Below, in pieces: positions 1 through 8,273 of a stretch of DNA of 64,000 nucleotides. A program made the position numbers and the translations under genes. Source of the DNA: Stenotrophomonas sp046736075. Its GTDB lineage: Bacteria > Pseudomonadota > Gammaproteobacteria > Xanthomonadales > Xanthomonadaceae. Position 1 is the stretch's first letter; each line of letters starts with the position of its first letter. The stretch spans positions 3,348,001 through 3,412,000 of the forward strand of contig NZ_CP177163.1 in assembly GCF_046736075.1 (NCBI RefSeq), in the 5' to 3' direction. Under the pieces are notes generated by a model that was not told where the DNA came from, made no database searches, and worked only from the letters and a program-made list of their open reading frames with translations.

Positions 1-254
1 TGCAGGACTACATCCGCGACGGCGAGATCCACAAGCTCAAGGAAGTGATGAAGGAATCGGTGCAGTTGGGCATGCGCACCTTCGACCAGAGTCTGTACGA
101 GCTGTACCAGGCCGGTGAGATCAGCTACGAGGACGCCCTGCGCTACGCCGACTCGCAGAACGAGGTGCGCCTGCGCATCAAGCTGTCGCAGGGCGGTGAT
201 GCGCGCACGCTGTCGCAGGGCCTGGATGGGGTGGAGATCTCCGAAATCCGCTGA
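1..254 (+). CDS. pilU: PilU-type twitching motility ATPase, C-terminal end (5' end outside window)
   Basis: The frame is open from the left edge and stops at 252-254, so only about the last 84 residues are present. The tail has the pattern of PilT/PilU pilus-retraction ATPases: a conserved 'MKES...GMRTFDQSL' stretch, then 'LYELYQAGEISYEDAL' and 'ALRYADSQNEVRLRIKL'. PilU is an accessory hexameric motor that works with PilT to pull in type IV pili at the inner membrane. The Walker motifs lie outside the window. PilU is preferred over PilT from the wording of the C-terminal 'ADSQNEVRLRIKL' segment, but the two are close paralogues. Confidence 0.8.
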   Translation, partial: QDYIRDGEIHKLKEVMKESVQLGMRTFDQSLYELYQAGEISYEDALRYADSQNEVRLRIKLSQGGDARTLSQGLDGVEISEIR

Positions 255-370
255 CGCTGGCGGGGTCGGAAGCGGGCGCGCGCGGTGCAATGCCGGCGCG
301 CCCTTGTCGTAGAAAGTGCTTGAAGGGGGCCGGCACCGCGCCGGTAGCACTGTGACTGAAGAGAATGCAT

Positions 371-1051
371 ATGGAACTGCATGATCCGTATCGCGCGTCG
401 GTGCCGTCCGCCGCACCGGAGGGCCCGGTCAAACCGCTGGACATGTCGGGTGTGTCATTCAACAGCGATGGGCGGGTGTCCAGCGCCGCCACGATCGCCG
501 CTGGCTACACGTCATCGATCATCGCGGCCCGGTGGCTGGCGACCCTCATCGATTTCGCCGCGCTCGCCCTGATCATCGGCGTGCCGCTGATGACCCTGGG
601 TGAGACCGTCGCGAAGCAGGCCACCTGGCTGTGGACGACGTTGCTGGTGGCCTATTTTCCGGTGATGGAAACCCGTTTCGGTGGGTCGCTGGGCAAGCTG
701 GCGACCGGCACCCGGGTGGTGAACATCCGCGGCGAACGGCCTGCATGGTGGCAGTCGATCGTGCGCACGGCGCTGCGTCTGATCGAGGTGAATCCCTTCC
801 TCTTCGGCGCCATTCCGGCAGGCCTGGTGGCGCTGATGTCCAGCAACCGCCAGCGCATCGGCGACATGCTGGCGCGGACCTATGTGCTGCGCCGCGCGGA
901 TATTGCCCGTATCCGCACGACGGGAACGGCGCAGGTTGCCGGGCCGGTGGTGTCGCAGGCCGCCATGCCGGTCCCGCCGCCGCTGCCGCCGTCACCGTTG
1001 CCGCTGCCCGAGGACGACAACGCACGGTGGGCGAGGCCGGCGCGGGACTGA
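371..1051 (+). CDS. RDD family membrane protein
   Basis: A protein of 226 residues with the hallmarks of the RDD family: an Arg followed by Asp in the first hydrophobic helix ('ARWLATLIDF', about residues 55-64) and 'NRQRIGDMLARTYVL' near the end of the domain. Two or three membrane segments are visible, followed by a proline-rich cytoplasmic tail ('PVPPPLPPSPLPLP'). The ATG at 371 is chosen because AAGAGA lies six bases upstream; an in-frame ATG at 365 would add two residues. The family is linked to transport or ion exchange in some bacteria, but no substrate can be read from this sequence. It stands alone between pilU and a convergent hydrolase. Confidence 0.8.
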   Translation: MELHDPYRASVPSAAPEGPVKPLDMSGVSFNSDGRVSSAATIAAGYTSSIIAARWLATLIDFAALALIIGVPLMTLGETVAKQATWLWTTLLVAYFPVMETRFGGSLGKLATGTRVVNIRGERPAWWQSIVRTALRLIEVNPFLFGAIPAGLVALMSSNRQRIGDMLARTYVLRRADIARIRTTGTAQVAGPVVSQAAMPVPPPLPPSPLPLPEDDNARWARPARD

Positions 1052-1080
1052 GCGCGGCCACGGCGATCCGCTCGCAAAGC

Positions 1081-1106
1081 CCCGGGGGAGCGGCTGCCCC
1101 CCCGGG
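1081..1106. terminator. GC-rich hairpin between convergent genes
   Basis: CCCGGGGG and CCCCCCCGGG flank an eight-base loop in the 64-nt gap between the converging RDD and hydrolase genes. No T-tract follows on either strand, so it is a possible but not canonical terminator. Confidence 0.4.
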
Positions 1107-1115
1107 ACCGCGTTC

Positions 1116-1937
1116 TCATCCGCGGATGAACGCCAGCAGATCCGGGTTGATCACATCGGCGTGCGTGGTGCACATGCCGTGCGGGTAGCCTTTGTACACC
1201 TTCAACGTGCCGTGCTTGAGCAGCTTGATCGACAGCTCCGCCGAGTCGGCGATCGGCACGATCTGGTCGTCGTCGCCGTGCATGACCAGCACCGGTACGT
1301 CGATCTTCTTCAGGTCGTCGGTGAAGTCGGTTTCCGAGAACGCCTTGATGCAGTCGTAGTGCGCGTTGATCGCACCCAGCATGCCCTGGCGCCACCAGTT
1401 GTCGACGATGCCCTGCACCGGCGGCGTGCCCTCGCGGTTGAAGCCGTAGAAGGGAATCGGTACCTCGCGGTAGAACGTGGCGCGCCCGGCCGCCAGCTGC
1501 GCGCGGAAGCCATCGAACACCTCCCGCGGCGTGCCGCCGGGGTTTGCTTCGCTCTTGATCATGATCGGCGGCACCGCGCCGATCAGCACCGCCTTGGCCA
1601 CGCGGCCGGGCTTGGCCTGGGCTACGTAATGGGCCACCTCGCCGCCGCCGGTGGAGTGGCCCACGTGCACGGCGTCGCGCAGGTCCAGGTGGTCGACCAG
1701 GGCATTGACGTCGGCCACGTAGGTGTCCATGTCATGGCCGCCGCTGGTCTGCGAGGAGCGGCCGTGGCCACGCCGGTCGTGGGCAATCACCCGGTAGCCC
1801 TGCAGCAGGAAGAACTGCAGCTGGGTGTCCCAGTCGTCGGCGCTGAGCGGCCAGCCGTGGTGGAAGACGATCGGCTGGCCCTTGCCCCAGTCCTTGTAGA
1901 AAATCTGGGTGTTGTCCGGGGTGGTGACATACGGCAT
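1116..1937 (-). CDS. Alpha/beta hydrolase of the cofactor-free haloperoxidase family
   Basis: A protein of 273 residues. The start is ATG at 1937, with AAGGAG correctly spaced upstream, rather than the longer open frame to 2096. It carries the alpha/beta-hydrolase pattern: 'HHGWPLS' (oxyanion region), 'DRRGHGRS', the nucleophile elbow 'GHSTGG', an acid in 'MHGDDDQIVP' and the catalytic His in 'YPHGMC'. The sequence resembles non-heme chloroperoxidase or arylesterase-type enzymes, which mostly act as esterases or perhydrolases. The natural substrate cannot be deduced. It is monocistronic and divergent from the DUF4287 gene. Confidence 0.85.
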   Translation of the reverse strand: MPYVTTPDNTQIFYKDWGKGQPIVFHHGWPLSADDWDTQLQFFLLQGYRVIAHDRRGHGRSSQTSGGHDMDTYVADVNALVDHLDLRDAVHVGHSTGGGEVAHYVAQAKPGRVAKAVLIGAVPPIMIKSEANPGGTPREVFDGFRAQLAAGRATFYREVPIPFYGFNREGTPPVQGIVDNWWRQGMLGAINAHYDCIKAFSETDFTDDLKKIDVPVLVMHGDDDQIVPIADSAELSIKLLKHGTLKVYKGYPHGMCTTHADVINPDLLAFIRG

Positions 1938-2116
1938 GACGCGAACTCCTTGGGGGTGGGGGATGCGCGGGTAGGCCCTGCATGCTGCCGCAGCCGGGTG
2001 TTCAGCCGGCATGAAAGACGGCGATGCCGTGGGCCTGTCGATTTTCCGCCCGCTGCAGCGTCTTATGGATGACAGGCGTGCCTTCCGGCCCGCCACCGCC
2101 CCCCTGGAGCACCGAG

Positions 2117-2332
2117 ATGAGCGATACCCCGACGATCAAAGGCCCCGCCTCCTACTTCCCGTCCATCGAAAAGACCTACGGCCAGCCGGTCGGCCACTGG
2201 CTGGCCCTGCTGGTCACCCAGGGCGGGTTGAAGCACATGGAACTGGTGGCCTTCCTGAAAACCGAGCACGGCCTGGGCCACGGCCATGCCAACGCTCTGG
2301 TGGCCCACCACCTGCGTGGCGGGGGCGGCTGA
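2117..2332 (+). CDS. DUF4287 domain protein
   Basis: A 71-residue protein. The ATG at 2117 is preceded by GGAG at a seven-base spacing. The pattern 'FPSIEKTYGQPVGHWLALL', then 'GGLKHMELVAFLKTEHGLGHGHANALVAHHL', matches the small DUF4287 family, found alone or fused to DUF5655. Its function is unknown. The longer frame beginning at 2024 is rejected because it lacks a ribosome site and adds a low-complexity leader. Confidence 0.8.
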   Translation: MSDTPTIKGPASYFPSIEKTYGQPVGHWLALLVTQGGLKHMELVAFLKTEHGLGHGHANALVAHHLRGGGG

Positions 2333-2419
2333 ACGGCGGGCGCAGGCTGGCTGAACGATTTCAACTGCAACTGTCACGCAGATCGTGTCTAATACCGCCC
2401 CCACCCGCGGTACCCCCAC

Positions 2420-3130
2420 GTGACTTCCCTTGATTCCCACAGCCCCGAGCCGTGCGACGACGCTGACGGCCACCTGGTCACCGCTGGCCCGCTGACCCCG
2501 CCGCCGGACAGTGCCGGCACCGTTGCCGACGAAAAGGCACTGCGCCATTCCGTGGCCGAGGACGTGCAGGGCATGCTGCTGGCCACGCTGGTGGCCTCGC
2601 TGGGCCTGGCGATTTTCGCCAAGGGCGGGTTGATGATCGGCGGCATGGCCGGGCTGGCATTTCTGGCCCACTACGCGTTCGGCTGGAACTTCGGCCTGGT
2701 GTTCGTGCTGGTCAACCTGCCGTTCTACTGGGTGGCGGTGCGGCGCATGGGCTGGGAGTTCACCCTGAAGACCTTCGCCGCCGTGACCGCCTGCGGCGTG
2801 CTGACCGACCTGCTGCCGCGCTGGGCCGATTTCGCCCACATGAGTTCGCTGTACTCGGCGCTGGTCGGCGGCGCGCTGGCCGGCCTGGGCATCCTGTTCT
2901 ACATCCGCCACCGTGCCAGCCTCGGCGGCATCGGCATCCTGGCGGTGTACCTGCAGCGCACCCGCGGCTGGAGCGCCGGCAAGGTGCAGATGTCGTTCGA
3001 CACGCTGCTGATGTGCGTGGCCTTCTTCGTGCTGTCCCCGTCGAAGGTGATGTACTCGGCCATCGGCGCGGTGGTGCTCAGCCTGGTGCTGATGTTCAAC
3101 CACCGCCCGGGCCGCTACATGGGCGTCTGA
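2420..3130 (+). CDS. YitT family membrane protein
   Basis: A protein of 236 residues starting at GTG 2420. After a polar N-terminus of about 45 residues there are five to six hydrophobic segments. The motifs 'GGLMIGGMAGLAFL' and 'RHRASLGGIGILAVYLQ' are typical of the YitT (DUF161) family of inner-membrane proteins with no established substrate. The stop overlaps the 3' end of the convergent tag gene by 16 bases. Confidence 0.75.
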   Translation: MTSLDSHSPEPCDDADGHLVTAGPLTPPPDSAGTVADEKALRHSVAEDVQGMLLATLVASLGLAIFAKGGLMIGGMAGLAFLAHYAFGWNFGLVFVLVNLPFYWVAVRRMGWEFTLKTFAAVTACGVLTDLLPRWADFAHMSSLYSALVGGALAGLGILFYIRHRASLGGIGILAVYLQRTRGWSAGKVQMSFDTLLMCVAFFVLSPSKVMYSAIGAVVLSLVLMFNHRPGRYMGV

Positions 3131-3648
3131 TCCGCGATGCCGGCCAACCGCGCGAACACCGGGCAGTCCGGGCTGTGCGCGCCGGGCAGGTAGCTCAGGC
3201 TCATCAGGAACTCACCGGTGATCTCGCCGCCGGTGAAGCGGAAGGTCTTCTTGAACAGCTTCACCCACGCTGCCTTGTCCTGCGGATGGTGGGCGTCCAG
3301 CCACGCCGCGAAGCTGCCGTGGCTGGCGCGCAGCTGCTGGATGACCTGCGCGTTGTGGACCGCCGCATGCACCTTGAGCCGGTTGCGGATGATGCGGGCA
3401 TCGCCCAGCAGGCGTTCGATGTCGCGCTCGCCATAGGCGGCCACGGTGTCCACATCGAAACCGTCGTACGCGGCACGGAAGCCCTCGCGCTTCTTCAGGA
3501 TGGTTTCCCAGCTCAGCCCGGCCTGGTTGATCTCCAGGATCAGCCGCTCGAACAGCTCGCGCTCGTCACGCTGCGGGAAGCCGTACTCGTGGTCGTGGTA
3601 GTGGCCATGCACGGGATGGCCGGGGGCGATCAGGCAGTAGCCGCTCAC
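3115..3648 (-). CDS. tag: DNA-3-methyladenine glycosylase I
   Basis: A protein of 177 residues. It removes 3-methyladenine from alkylated DNA as the first step of base excision repair. The N-terminus has the zinc-binding Cys and His pattern ('SGYCLIAPGHPVHGHYHDHEYG' split around the conserved Tyr-Cys and His-Asp-Glu). The core 'LFERLILEINQAGLSW' and 'IIRNRLKV' are family signatures. The start is GTG at 3648, which overlaps the TGA of the upstream DUF4153 gene in a GTGA junction, so the two are translationally coupled. Confidence 0.92.
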   Translation of the reverse strand: MSGYCLIAPGHPVHGHYHDHEYGFPQRDERELFERLILEINQAGLSWETILKKREGFRAAYDGFDVDTVAAYGERDIERLLGDARIIRNRLKVHAAVHNAQVIQQLRASHGSFAAWLDAHHPQDKAAWVKLFKKTFRFTGGEITGEFLMSLSYLPGAHSPDCPVFARLAGIADQTPM

Positions 3649-5432
3649 GGGGTGTCCTTGGAAGAAGGGGGAGGGGTCTGGATGTCCTGCGGCTCGCCGC
3701 CGTCCAGCGACACCTGCGGCCAGCGTGGGCGATGCAGCGTGATGTTGCCCTGGCGCACCGCCGTCTGGATGCGGCCGGTGCTGCCGGCCCAGAAGGTAAG
3801 GGTACCGCCGTCGCGCCACTGCGTGCCTTCCAGGACATGCAGCTGGCAGGATGCGCCCACGGTGCCGCTCACATCGCACAACAGCATCTCGTCGCGGCCG
3901 TCGCCATCCAGATCGCGACGCAGCGCGACGCAGGGATGGCCGGGGCGCAGGCAGTCGTTGGCCGCCACCTGGCCGGCGAGCAGCGCGTCCCACCAGGCCG
4001 TGTCCGGCGGCGGGCTGTTGGCGGCGGATACAAGCTGCCGCTGCAGCGCTGCGCGCCCGGTGACCGCGGCCGCCGACGAGGTGCTGCTGTCGCTGTGCCA
4101 ACGCGATTCACGCGCCAGCGTGGTATCGATCACCGCCACGGCGCCCGGGTCGTCCCTGAAGCCCGGGGCGCCGCGCAGGGCCTGCAGGGCCTGGTAGCCG
4201 CGCCGGCCGAGTTCGAAGCGCAGCACGCGGGCGTCCTCTTCCTCGATGCGCGGCGCCTGCGCCTGCAGGCGGGCTACCTGGCTGTGCACGCTCAGGCGCA
4301 CCGGGTCCAGCAGCGGGGTATGCGGCAGCACCGCTGCGGCCAGCACGGCCCAGCAGACCCAGCGGTTGACCGTCTCGATGCCCTGCAGCCAGCGCGGCTG
4401 CCGGCGCAGCGTGGCCCAGGCATAGCCGAGCGCATACCCGGCCAGCAGCAGCGCGATCAACGCCACCCATACCCGCGGCAGCGTCCAGCCGTGCTGCGCA
4501 ACACGCAACGCCACCGCGTAGAGGGCCAGGCCCGCGTAGATCGGCAATGACAGCAGGCTGGCATCCACCAGCCGCCGCAACCACGCCGGATACGGCGGCA
4601 CGTCGCTGTCCTGCTGGTAAACCGCATTGGCGAACACAACCAGCAGCGCCACGATGGACAGCAGCAGCATGGCGGCCGAACGGGTTTTCCACAGCGGTTC
4701 CAATCCGGTGAACGGCAGGCTGCAGACGAACAGCACCGCGATGAAGGCCAGCAGCGGCAGCAGCCCCTTGCACACCGCGAACAGCACCTGGCGGGTCACC
4801 TGCACCGCGCGCTGCTGGGTACGCCCGATCAGGATGCCGAAGCCCATCAGCGTGCCGGTGGACAAGGCGATGAACGCGCCCTCCTGGAACAGCACGCTGA
4901 AAAAGCGGATGTCCACCAGCATGAACAGCAGCGCCCACAACCACAGCAGCAGCCAGGTCAGCCCGGTGAACGCCACAGCCAGGGCGAGCGTCAGCGCGTT
5001 CTGCCAGGCGTGTTCGAACAGGGCGGCGTAGGTGGCCCGCCAATGGCCGCTGGCGAGCCGGAACTGCCACCACGGCAGCAGTACGACGAAGCCCACGGCC
5101 ATGCACAGGGCAAACGGCGTGACCAGCGGTCCTTCTGCCAGCCCGGGCGCGCCCTGCAGGTTCCAGCCGACCCAGCCGGCCAGCGCCAGCACGCACAGCA
5201 GGCCAACGCCGGCATGCGCCCACAGGCGGCGGTCGTCGAGCCGGGTCACGGCCAGCGTGATCGCGGTGGGCACCAGCAGCATCGCCGCGTTCCAGCACAG
5301 CTGGCCGGTCATGCTGTTGAAGGGCCAGGCGGTGTCGGCCTGGGTGGCCACGTACAGCAGCAGGCCCTGCAGCAGCGCGATCAGTACGATGGCGCTGCGG
5401 GTGTTGAGCGGCAACGGCGCGCTGTCGTTCAT
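3645..5432 (-). CDS. DUF4153 domain multi-pass membrane protein
   Basis: A protein of 595 residues, with AAGGAG eight bases before the ATG at 5432. The first 390 residues or so form about ten to twelve hydrophobic helices. The remainder is a soluble region with a 'DLDGDGRDEMLLCD' segment that resembles an FG-GAP/dockerin-like calcium loop. This is the layout of DUF4153 proteins, whose function is not known. It forms an operon with tag downstream through a 4-nt overlap, although nothing suggests a role in DNA repair. Confidence 0.8.
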   Translation of the reverse strand: MNDSAPLPLNTRSAIVLIALLQGLLLYVATQADTAWPFNSMTGQLCWNAAMLLVPTAITLAVTRLDDRRLWAHAGVGLLCVLALAGWVGWNLQGAPGLAEGPLVTPFALCMAVGFVVLLPWWQFRLASGHWRATYAALFEHAWQNALTLALAVAFTGLTWLLLWLWALLFMLVDIRFFSVLFQEGAFIALSTGTLMGFGILIGRTQQRAVQVTRQVLFAVCKGLLPLLAFIAVLFVCSLPFTGLEPLWKTRSAAMLLLSIVALLVVFANAVYQQDSDVPPYPAWLRRLVDASLLSLPIYAGLALYAVALRVAQHGWTLPRVWVALIALLLAGYALGYAWATLRRQPRWLQGIETVNRWVCWAVLAAAVLPHTPLLDPVRLSVHSQVARLQAQAPRIEEEDARVLRFELGRRGYQALQALRGAPGFRDDPGAVAVIDTTLARESRWHSDSSTSSAAAVTGRAALQRQLVSAANSPPPDTAWWDALLAGQVAANDCLRPGHPCVALRRDLDGDGRDEMLLCDVSGTVGASCQLHVLEGTQWRDGGTLTFWAGSTGRIQTAVRQGNITLHRPRWPQVSLDGGEPQDIQTPPPSSKDTP

Positions 5433-5512
5433 GGACGGTCTCCTTCCGTGAGTGCGTGCATCGTAGCGGAGGGCTCACGCCGGTGCGCAGGCCCAGCGGT
5501 TAGAATGGCCCC

Positions 5513-6079
5513 ATGTCCGAGCTTTCCACTTCTCTCGCCCATCACCTTCTGGTCGCGCTGCCGTCGCTGACCGATCCCACGTTCGCGCGCAGCGTGGCGT
5601 TGATCTGCCAGCACGACGACAACGGGGCGATGGGGGTGCTGGTCAACCAGCCCTCCGAATACACCCTGGGCGAAGTGCTGGCACAGATGGAGATTCCCAC
5701 CGAAGACGGCGCGCTGCGCGGGCAGATCGTGCTCAACGGCGGCCCGGTGCATCCCGAGCGCGGCTTTGTGATCCATGACGATGCGCGCCCCTGGGATTCC
5801 AGTCTCAACGTGGGCCAGGGCGTGTTCCTGACCACCTCGCGCGACATCCTCGAAGCGATGGCGCGTGGCGAAGGCCCGCGCAACGCGCTGGTCACGCTGG
5901 GCTGTGCGGGCTGGAGCGAAGGGCAGCTTGAAAGCGAACTGGCTGAAAACAGCTGGCTCACCGTGCCGGCCGATGTGGAACTGCTGTTCAGCACGCCGCT
6001 GGAGCAGCGCTGGCAGGGCGCGGCATCGCGCATCGGCGTGGACCTGTTCCGCCTCACCGACTACAGCGGCCATGTCTGA
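5513..6079 (+). CDS. yqgE: YqgE/AlgH family protein
   Basis: A 188-residue member of UPF0301. The family features 'HHLLVALPSLTDPTFARSV', 'NGGPVHPERGFVIH' and 'GCAGWSEGQLESEL' are all present and the length is standard. AlgH was once called an alginate regulator, but its biochemical role remains unclear. Its 3' end overlaps ruvX by eight bases, the usual yqgE-yqgF arrangement in proteobacteria, with pyrB next. Confidence 0.92.
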   Translation: MSELSTSLAHHLLVALPSLTDPTFARSVALICQHDDNGAMGVLVNQPSEYTLGEVLAQMEIPTEDGALRGQIVLNGGPVHPERGFVIHDDARPWDSSLNVGQGVFLTTSRDILEAMARGEGPRNALVTLGCAGWSEGQLESELAENSWLTVPADVELLFSTPLEQRWQGAASRIGVDLFRLTDYSGHV

Positions 6080-6554
6080 GCCGGTCACGACAGCGCCCGG
6101 CACCATCCGCCGCGACGGCACCGTGCTCGGTTTCGACGTGGGCTCGCGCCGGATCGGCGTGGCCATCGGCAGTTCGTTCGGCACGCATGCCCGCGCCATT
6201 GCGGTGGTGGACGTGCACGGCAACGGGCCGGACTGGGCCGCGGTCGAACGCCTGCTCAAGGAGTGGCGTCCGGACGGGCTGGTGGTTGGCGATCCGCTCA
6301 CCCTGGACGGCCAGGACCAGCCCAACCGCAAGCGCGCGCAGGGGTTCGCCCGGCAGCTGCGCGAACGTTTCAAATTGCCGGTGGTGCTGATCGACGAGCG
6401 TTCCAGCTCGGTCGAGGCGGCACGCCGGTTTGCGGTCGAGCGCGCTGAAGGCCGCAAGCGTCGCCGCGATGCCGCCACCCTGGATGCGGTGGCCGCAGCG
6501 GTGATCATCGAGCGCTGGCTGTCTTCCCCCGACGACGCCACCCCCGTTTCCTGA
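6072..6554 (+). CDS. ruvX: Putative pre-16S rRNA nuclease / Holliday junction resolvase-like
   Basis: A 160-residue YqgF-fold protein starting at ATG 6072, inside the end of yqgE. The RNase H-like fold is marked by 'GFDVGSRRIGVAIG' with the first catalytic Asp, 'GDPL' in the middle, 'DERSSSVEA' with a catalytic Asp/Glu, and a final 'RDAATLDAVAAAVIIERWL' with the last Asp. The family processes the 5' end of 16S rRNA in E. coli and was first proposed as a resolvase. Confidence 0.92.
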   Translation: MSEPVTTAPGTIRRDGTVLGFDVGSRRIGVAIGSSFGTHARAIAVVDVHGNGPDWAAVERLLKEWRPDGLVVGDPLTLDGQDQPNRKRAQGFARQLRERFKLPVVLIDERSSSVEAARRFAVERAEGRKRRRDAATLDAVAAAVIIERWLSSPDDATPVS

Positions 6555-6570
6555 CTCCCAGACCTAGCCC

Positions 6571-7521
6571 ATGACCGCCTCGCAACTCGATTCCGATGGA
6601 CGCCTGCGCCACCTGCTGACCCTGGAAGGTCTTCCCCGCCAGACCCTGCTGCAGCTGCTTGACCGCGCCGGCCAGATCCGCGACGCAGCGGTGGGCCGGG
6701 TCGGCAACAAGCGCCACGTGCTGGGGGGCTCGGCGGTGTGCACGCTGTTCTTCGAGCCGTCCACCCGCACCCGCAGCTCGTTCCAGCTGGCCGCACAGCG
6801 GCTGGGCGCGGACGTGCTGAACTTCGACGCGTCGACCTCGTCCACGCGCAAGGGCGAAACCGCCTGCGACACGCTGAAGAACCTGGAAGCGATGGGCGTG
6901 CGCGGCTTCGTGGTGCGCCATCCCGATGACGGCGCCGTGGCCGAACTGGCCGCTGCCGCGGGCGAGGGCACCGCACTGGTCAACGCCGGTGACGGACGCA
7001 GCGCGCACCCGACCCAGGGCCTGCTCGACATGCTGACCCTGCGCCAGGCCAAGGGCAGCGATTTTTCGAAGATGAAGGTGATCATCGTCGGCGACGTGAA
7101 GCACTCGCGTGTGGCGCGCACCGACCTGCACGCGCTGCGCACCCTGGGCGTGGGCGAGATCCGCGTGTGCGGCCCGCAGTCGCTGCTGCCGGACGATGAC
7201 ACGCTGAAGGGCTGCATCGTCGGCCAGGATTTCGATGCCATGCTGGAAGGCGCCGATGCGCTGATGATGCTGCGCCTGCAGCGTGAGCGCATGGAAGAAG
7301 GCCTGGTGCCGTCGATCGAGCAGTATCACGCCCAGTACGGCCTCGATGCCGCGCGCCTGAAGCGCGCCGGCCAGGACGCCGCCGTGCTGCACCCGGGCCC
7401 GATCAACCGCGGCGTTGAAGTCACCGACGAGGTGGCCGACGGCCCGCAGTCGTGGGTGCTGCGCCAGGTCGCCAACGGCGTCGCAGTGCGCATGGCGGTG
7501 CTGGAGACGTTGCTGGGGTGA
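6571..7521 (+). CDS. pyrB: Aspartate carbamoyltransferase catalytic subunit
   Basis: A protein of 316 residues. It joins carbamoyl phosphate and aspartate, the first committed step of pyrimidine synthesis. The carbamoyl-phosphate loop 'FFEPSTRTRSSF' (about residues 56-67), the mobile loop 'SSTRKGE' and the C-terminal 'HPGPINRGVE' are all present. It follows ruvX by 16 bases and is probably co-transcribed. No attenuator leader is visible upstream, and no pyrI-like regulatory subunit is beside it. Confidence 0.96.
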   Translation: MTASQLDSDGRLRHLLTLEGLPRQTLLQLLDRAGQIRDAAVGRVGNKRHVLGGSAVCTLFFEPSTRTRSSFQLAAQRLGADVLNFDASTSSTRKGETACDTLKNLEAMGVRGFVVRHPDDGAVAELAAAAGEGTALVNAGDGRSAHPTQGLLDMLTLRQAKGSDFSKMKVIIVGDVKHSRVARTDLHALRTLGVGEIRVCGPQSLLPDDDTLKGCIVGQDFDAMLEGADALMMLRLQRERMEEGLVPSIEQYHAQYGLDAARLKRAGQDAAVLHPGPINRGVEVTDEVADGPQSWVLRQVANGVAVRMAVLETLLG

Positions 7522-7552
7522 GGGGGCGGTATCGCACGCGATACCCATGACC

Positions 7553-7634
7553 GGTAGTGCCGGCCGCTGGCCGGCTCCAGACGAATCCGGCGGTGTTGGT
7601 AGTGCCGGCCGCTGGCCGGCTCCAGACGAATCCG
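7553..7634 (+). repeat. Two direct copies of a 37-bp unit carrying a SMAG/REP palindrome
   Basis: A 37-base unit starting GGTAGTGCCGGCCGCTGGCC and ending AGACGAATCCG occurs at 7553-7589 and again at 7598-7634. Its core is the GTAG-headed palindrome GCCGGCCGCTGGCCGGC. This matches the SMAG elements known from Stenotrophomonas. The two copies are head to tail, and two inverted copies follow. Confidence 0.9.
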
Positions 7635-7644
7635 ACCGCGTGAA

Positions 7645-7709
7645 GAGCCGGCCAGCGGCCGGCACTACCGGTCCTACTGCATGAAGAGCCGGCCAGCGGC
7701 CGGCACTAC
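7645..7709 (-). repeat. Two inverted SMAG copies, the second holding the RAYT stop codon
   Basis: The reverse complement of the palindrome occurs at 7645-7668 and 7686-7709, each ending in CTAC (GTAG on the minus strand). With the two forward copies this makes pairs of opposite orientation, as in REPINs. The TAG stop of the transposase gene (7706-7708) lies inside the GTAG head of the second copy. Confidence 0.9.
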
Positions 7710-8161
7710 GGGTCCAGTGGCCAGGCGCACCACGCGTAGGGATAGTCACCTATCGTCGCGGTCAGGCCTGCCCTGACGGGACTGCCGAGAAGGTACAGGG
7801 CATGCTGCCGCAGCGAGGCGTCGGTGCGCACGGCGTGATCGTGGTAGCCCGACTGCCAGAAGGTGCCTCCACGCCTGTGTGATCGGTTGATGGCCAATGC
7901 GCTTGAGGATTTGAAGCGTCGCGCGACATCGTGCAGTGATGACGTGCCGAGTTCGAGCAGCCAATGGACATGGTCCGGCATGACCACCCACGCCAGGGAT
8001 CGCGCGTGACCGCGTTGGTCGAGGTCGTGCAGGCGGTTCATGGCGATAGCGGCTGTATCGGGGTCTTCAAACCAGCGGCGGCGGTTGTGGCAGACCGTTG
8101 TCAGAACGTAGGTGTGTCCGGGGAGCGAACAGCGGCCGGTGCGCAGTCGAGAGGAGCTCAT
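7706..8161 (-). CDS. REP-associated tyrosine transposase (RAYT, TnpA_REP/Y1 family)
   Basis: A protein of 151 residues. The start is taken at ATG 8161 because 'MSSSRLRTGRCSLPGHTYVLTT' is the usual RAYT N-terminus; an upstream in-frame ATG at 8203 is possible. The HUH motif appears in 'VMPDHVHWLLEL', the C-terminal 'YLLGSPVRAGLT' is characteristic, and the Tyr in 'GYHDHAVR' is a candidate catalytic nucleophile. RAYTs are single-copy relatives of the IS200/IS605 transposases that cleave REP hairpins and are thought to spread them. SMAG palindromes flank the gene on both sides, so this is a self-contained RAYT/REP unit. It appears intact. Confidence 0.88.
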   Translation of the reverse strand: MSSSRLRTGRCSLPGHTYVLTTVCHNRRRWFEDPDTAAIAMNRLHDLDQRGHARSLAWVVMPDHVHWLLELGTSSLHDVARRFKSSSALAINRSHRRGGTFWQSGYHDHAVRTDASLRQHALYLLGSPVRAGLTATIGDYPYAWCAWPLDP

Positions 8162-8249
8162 GACGCATGGTCGGTCATCTCCGCGCGCGGTGAAGTCGGT
8201 CAAACGCGTTGATGCCTGTGGTGAAATGCCGCGGAAATGCGTGGTTTCG

Positions 8250-8273
8250 CAGCCGGCCAGCGGCCGGCACTAC
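8250..8273 (-). repeat. SMAG palindrome on the other flank of the RAYT gene
   Basis: GCAGCCGGCCAGCGGCCGGC followed by ACTAC, in the same orientation as the 7645-7709 copies. The CTA at 8270-8272 is the reverse complement of the TAG stop of the next leftward gene (the TPR protein). That gene therefore also ends inside the GTAG head of a SMAG. Confidence 0.85.
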
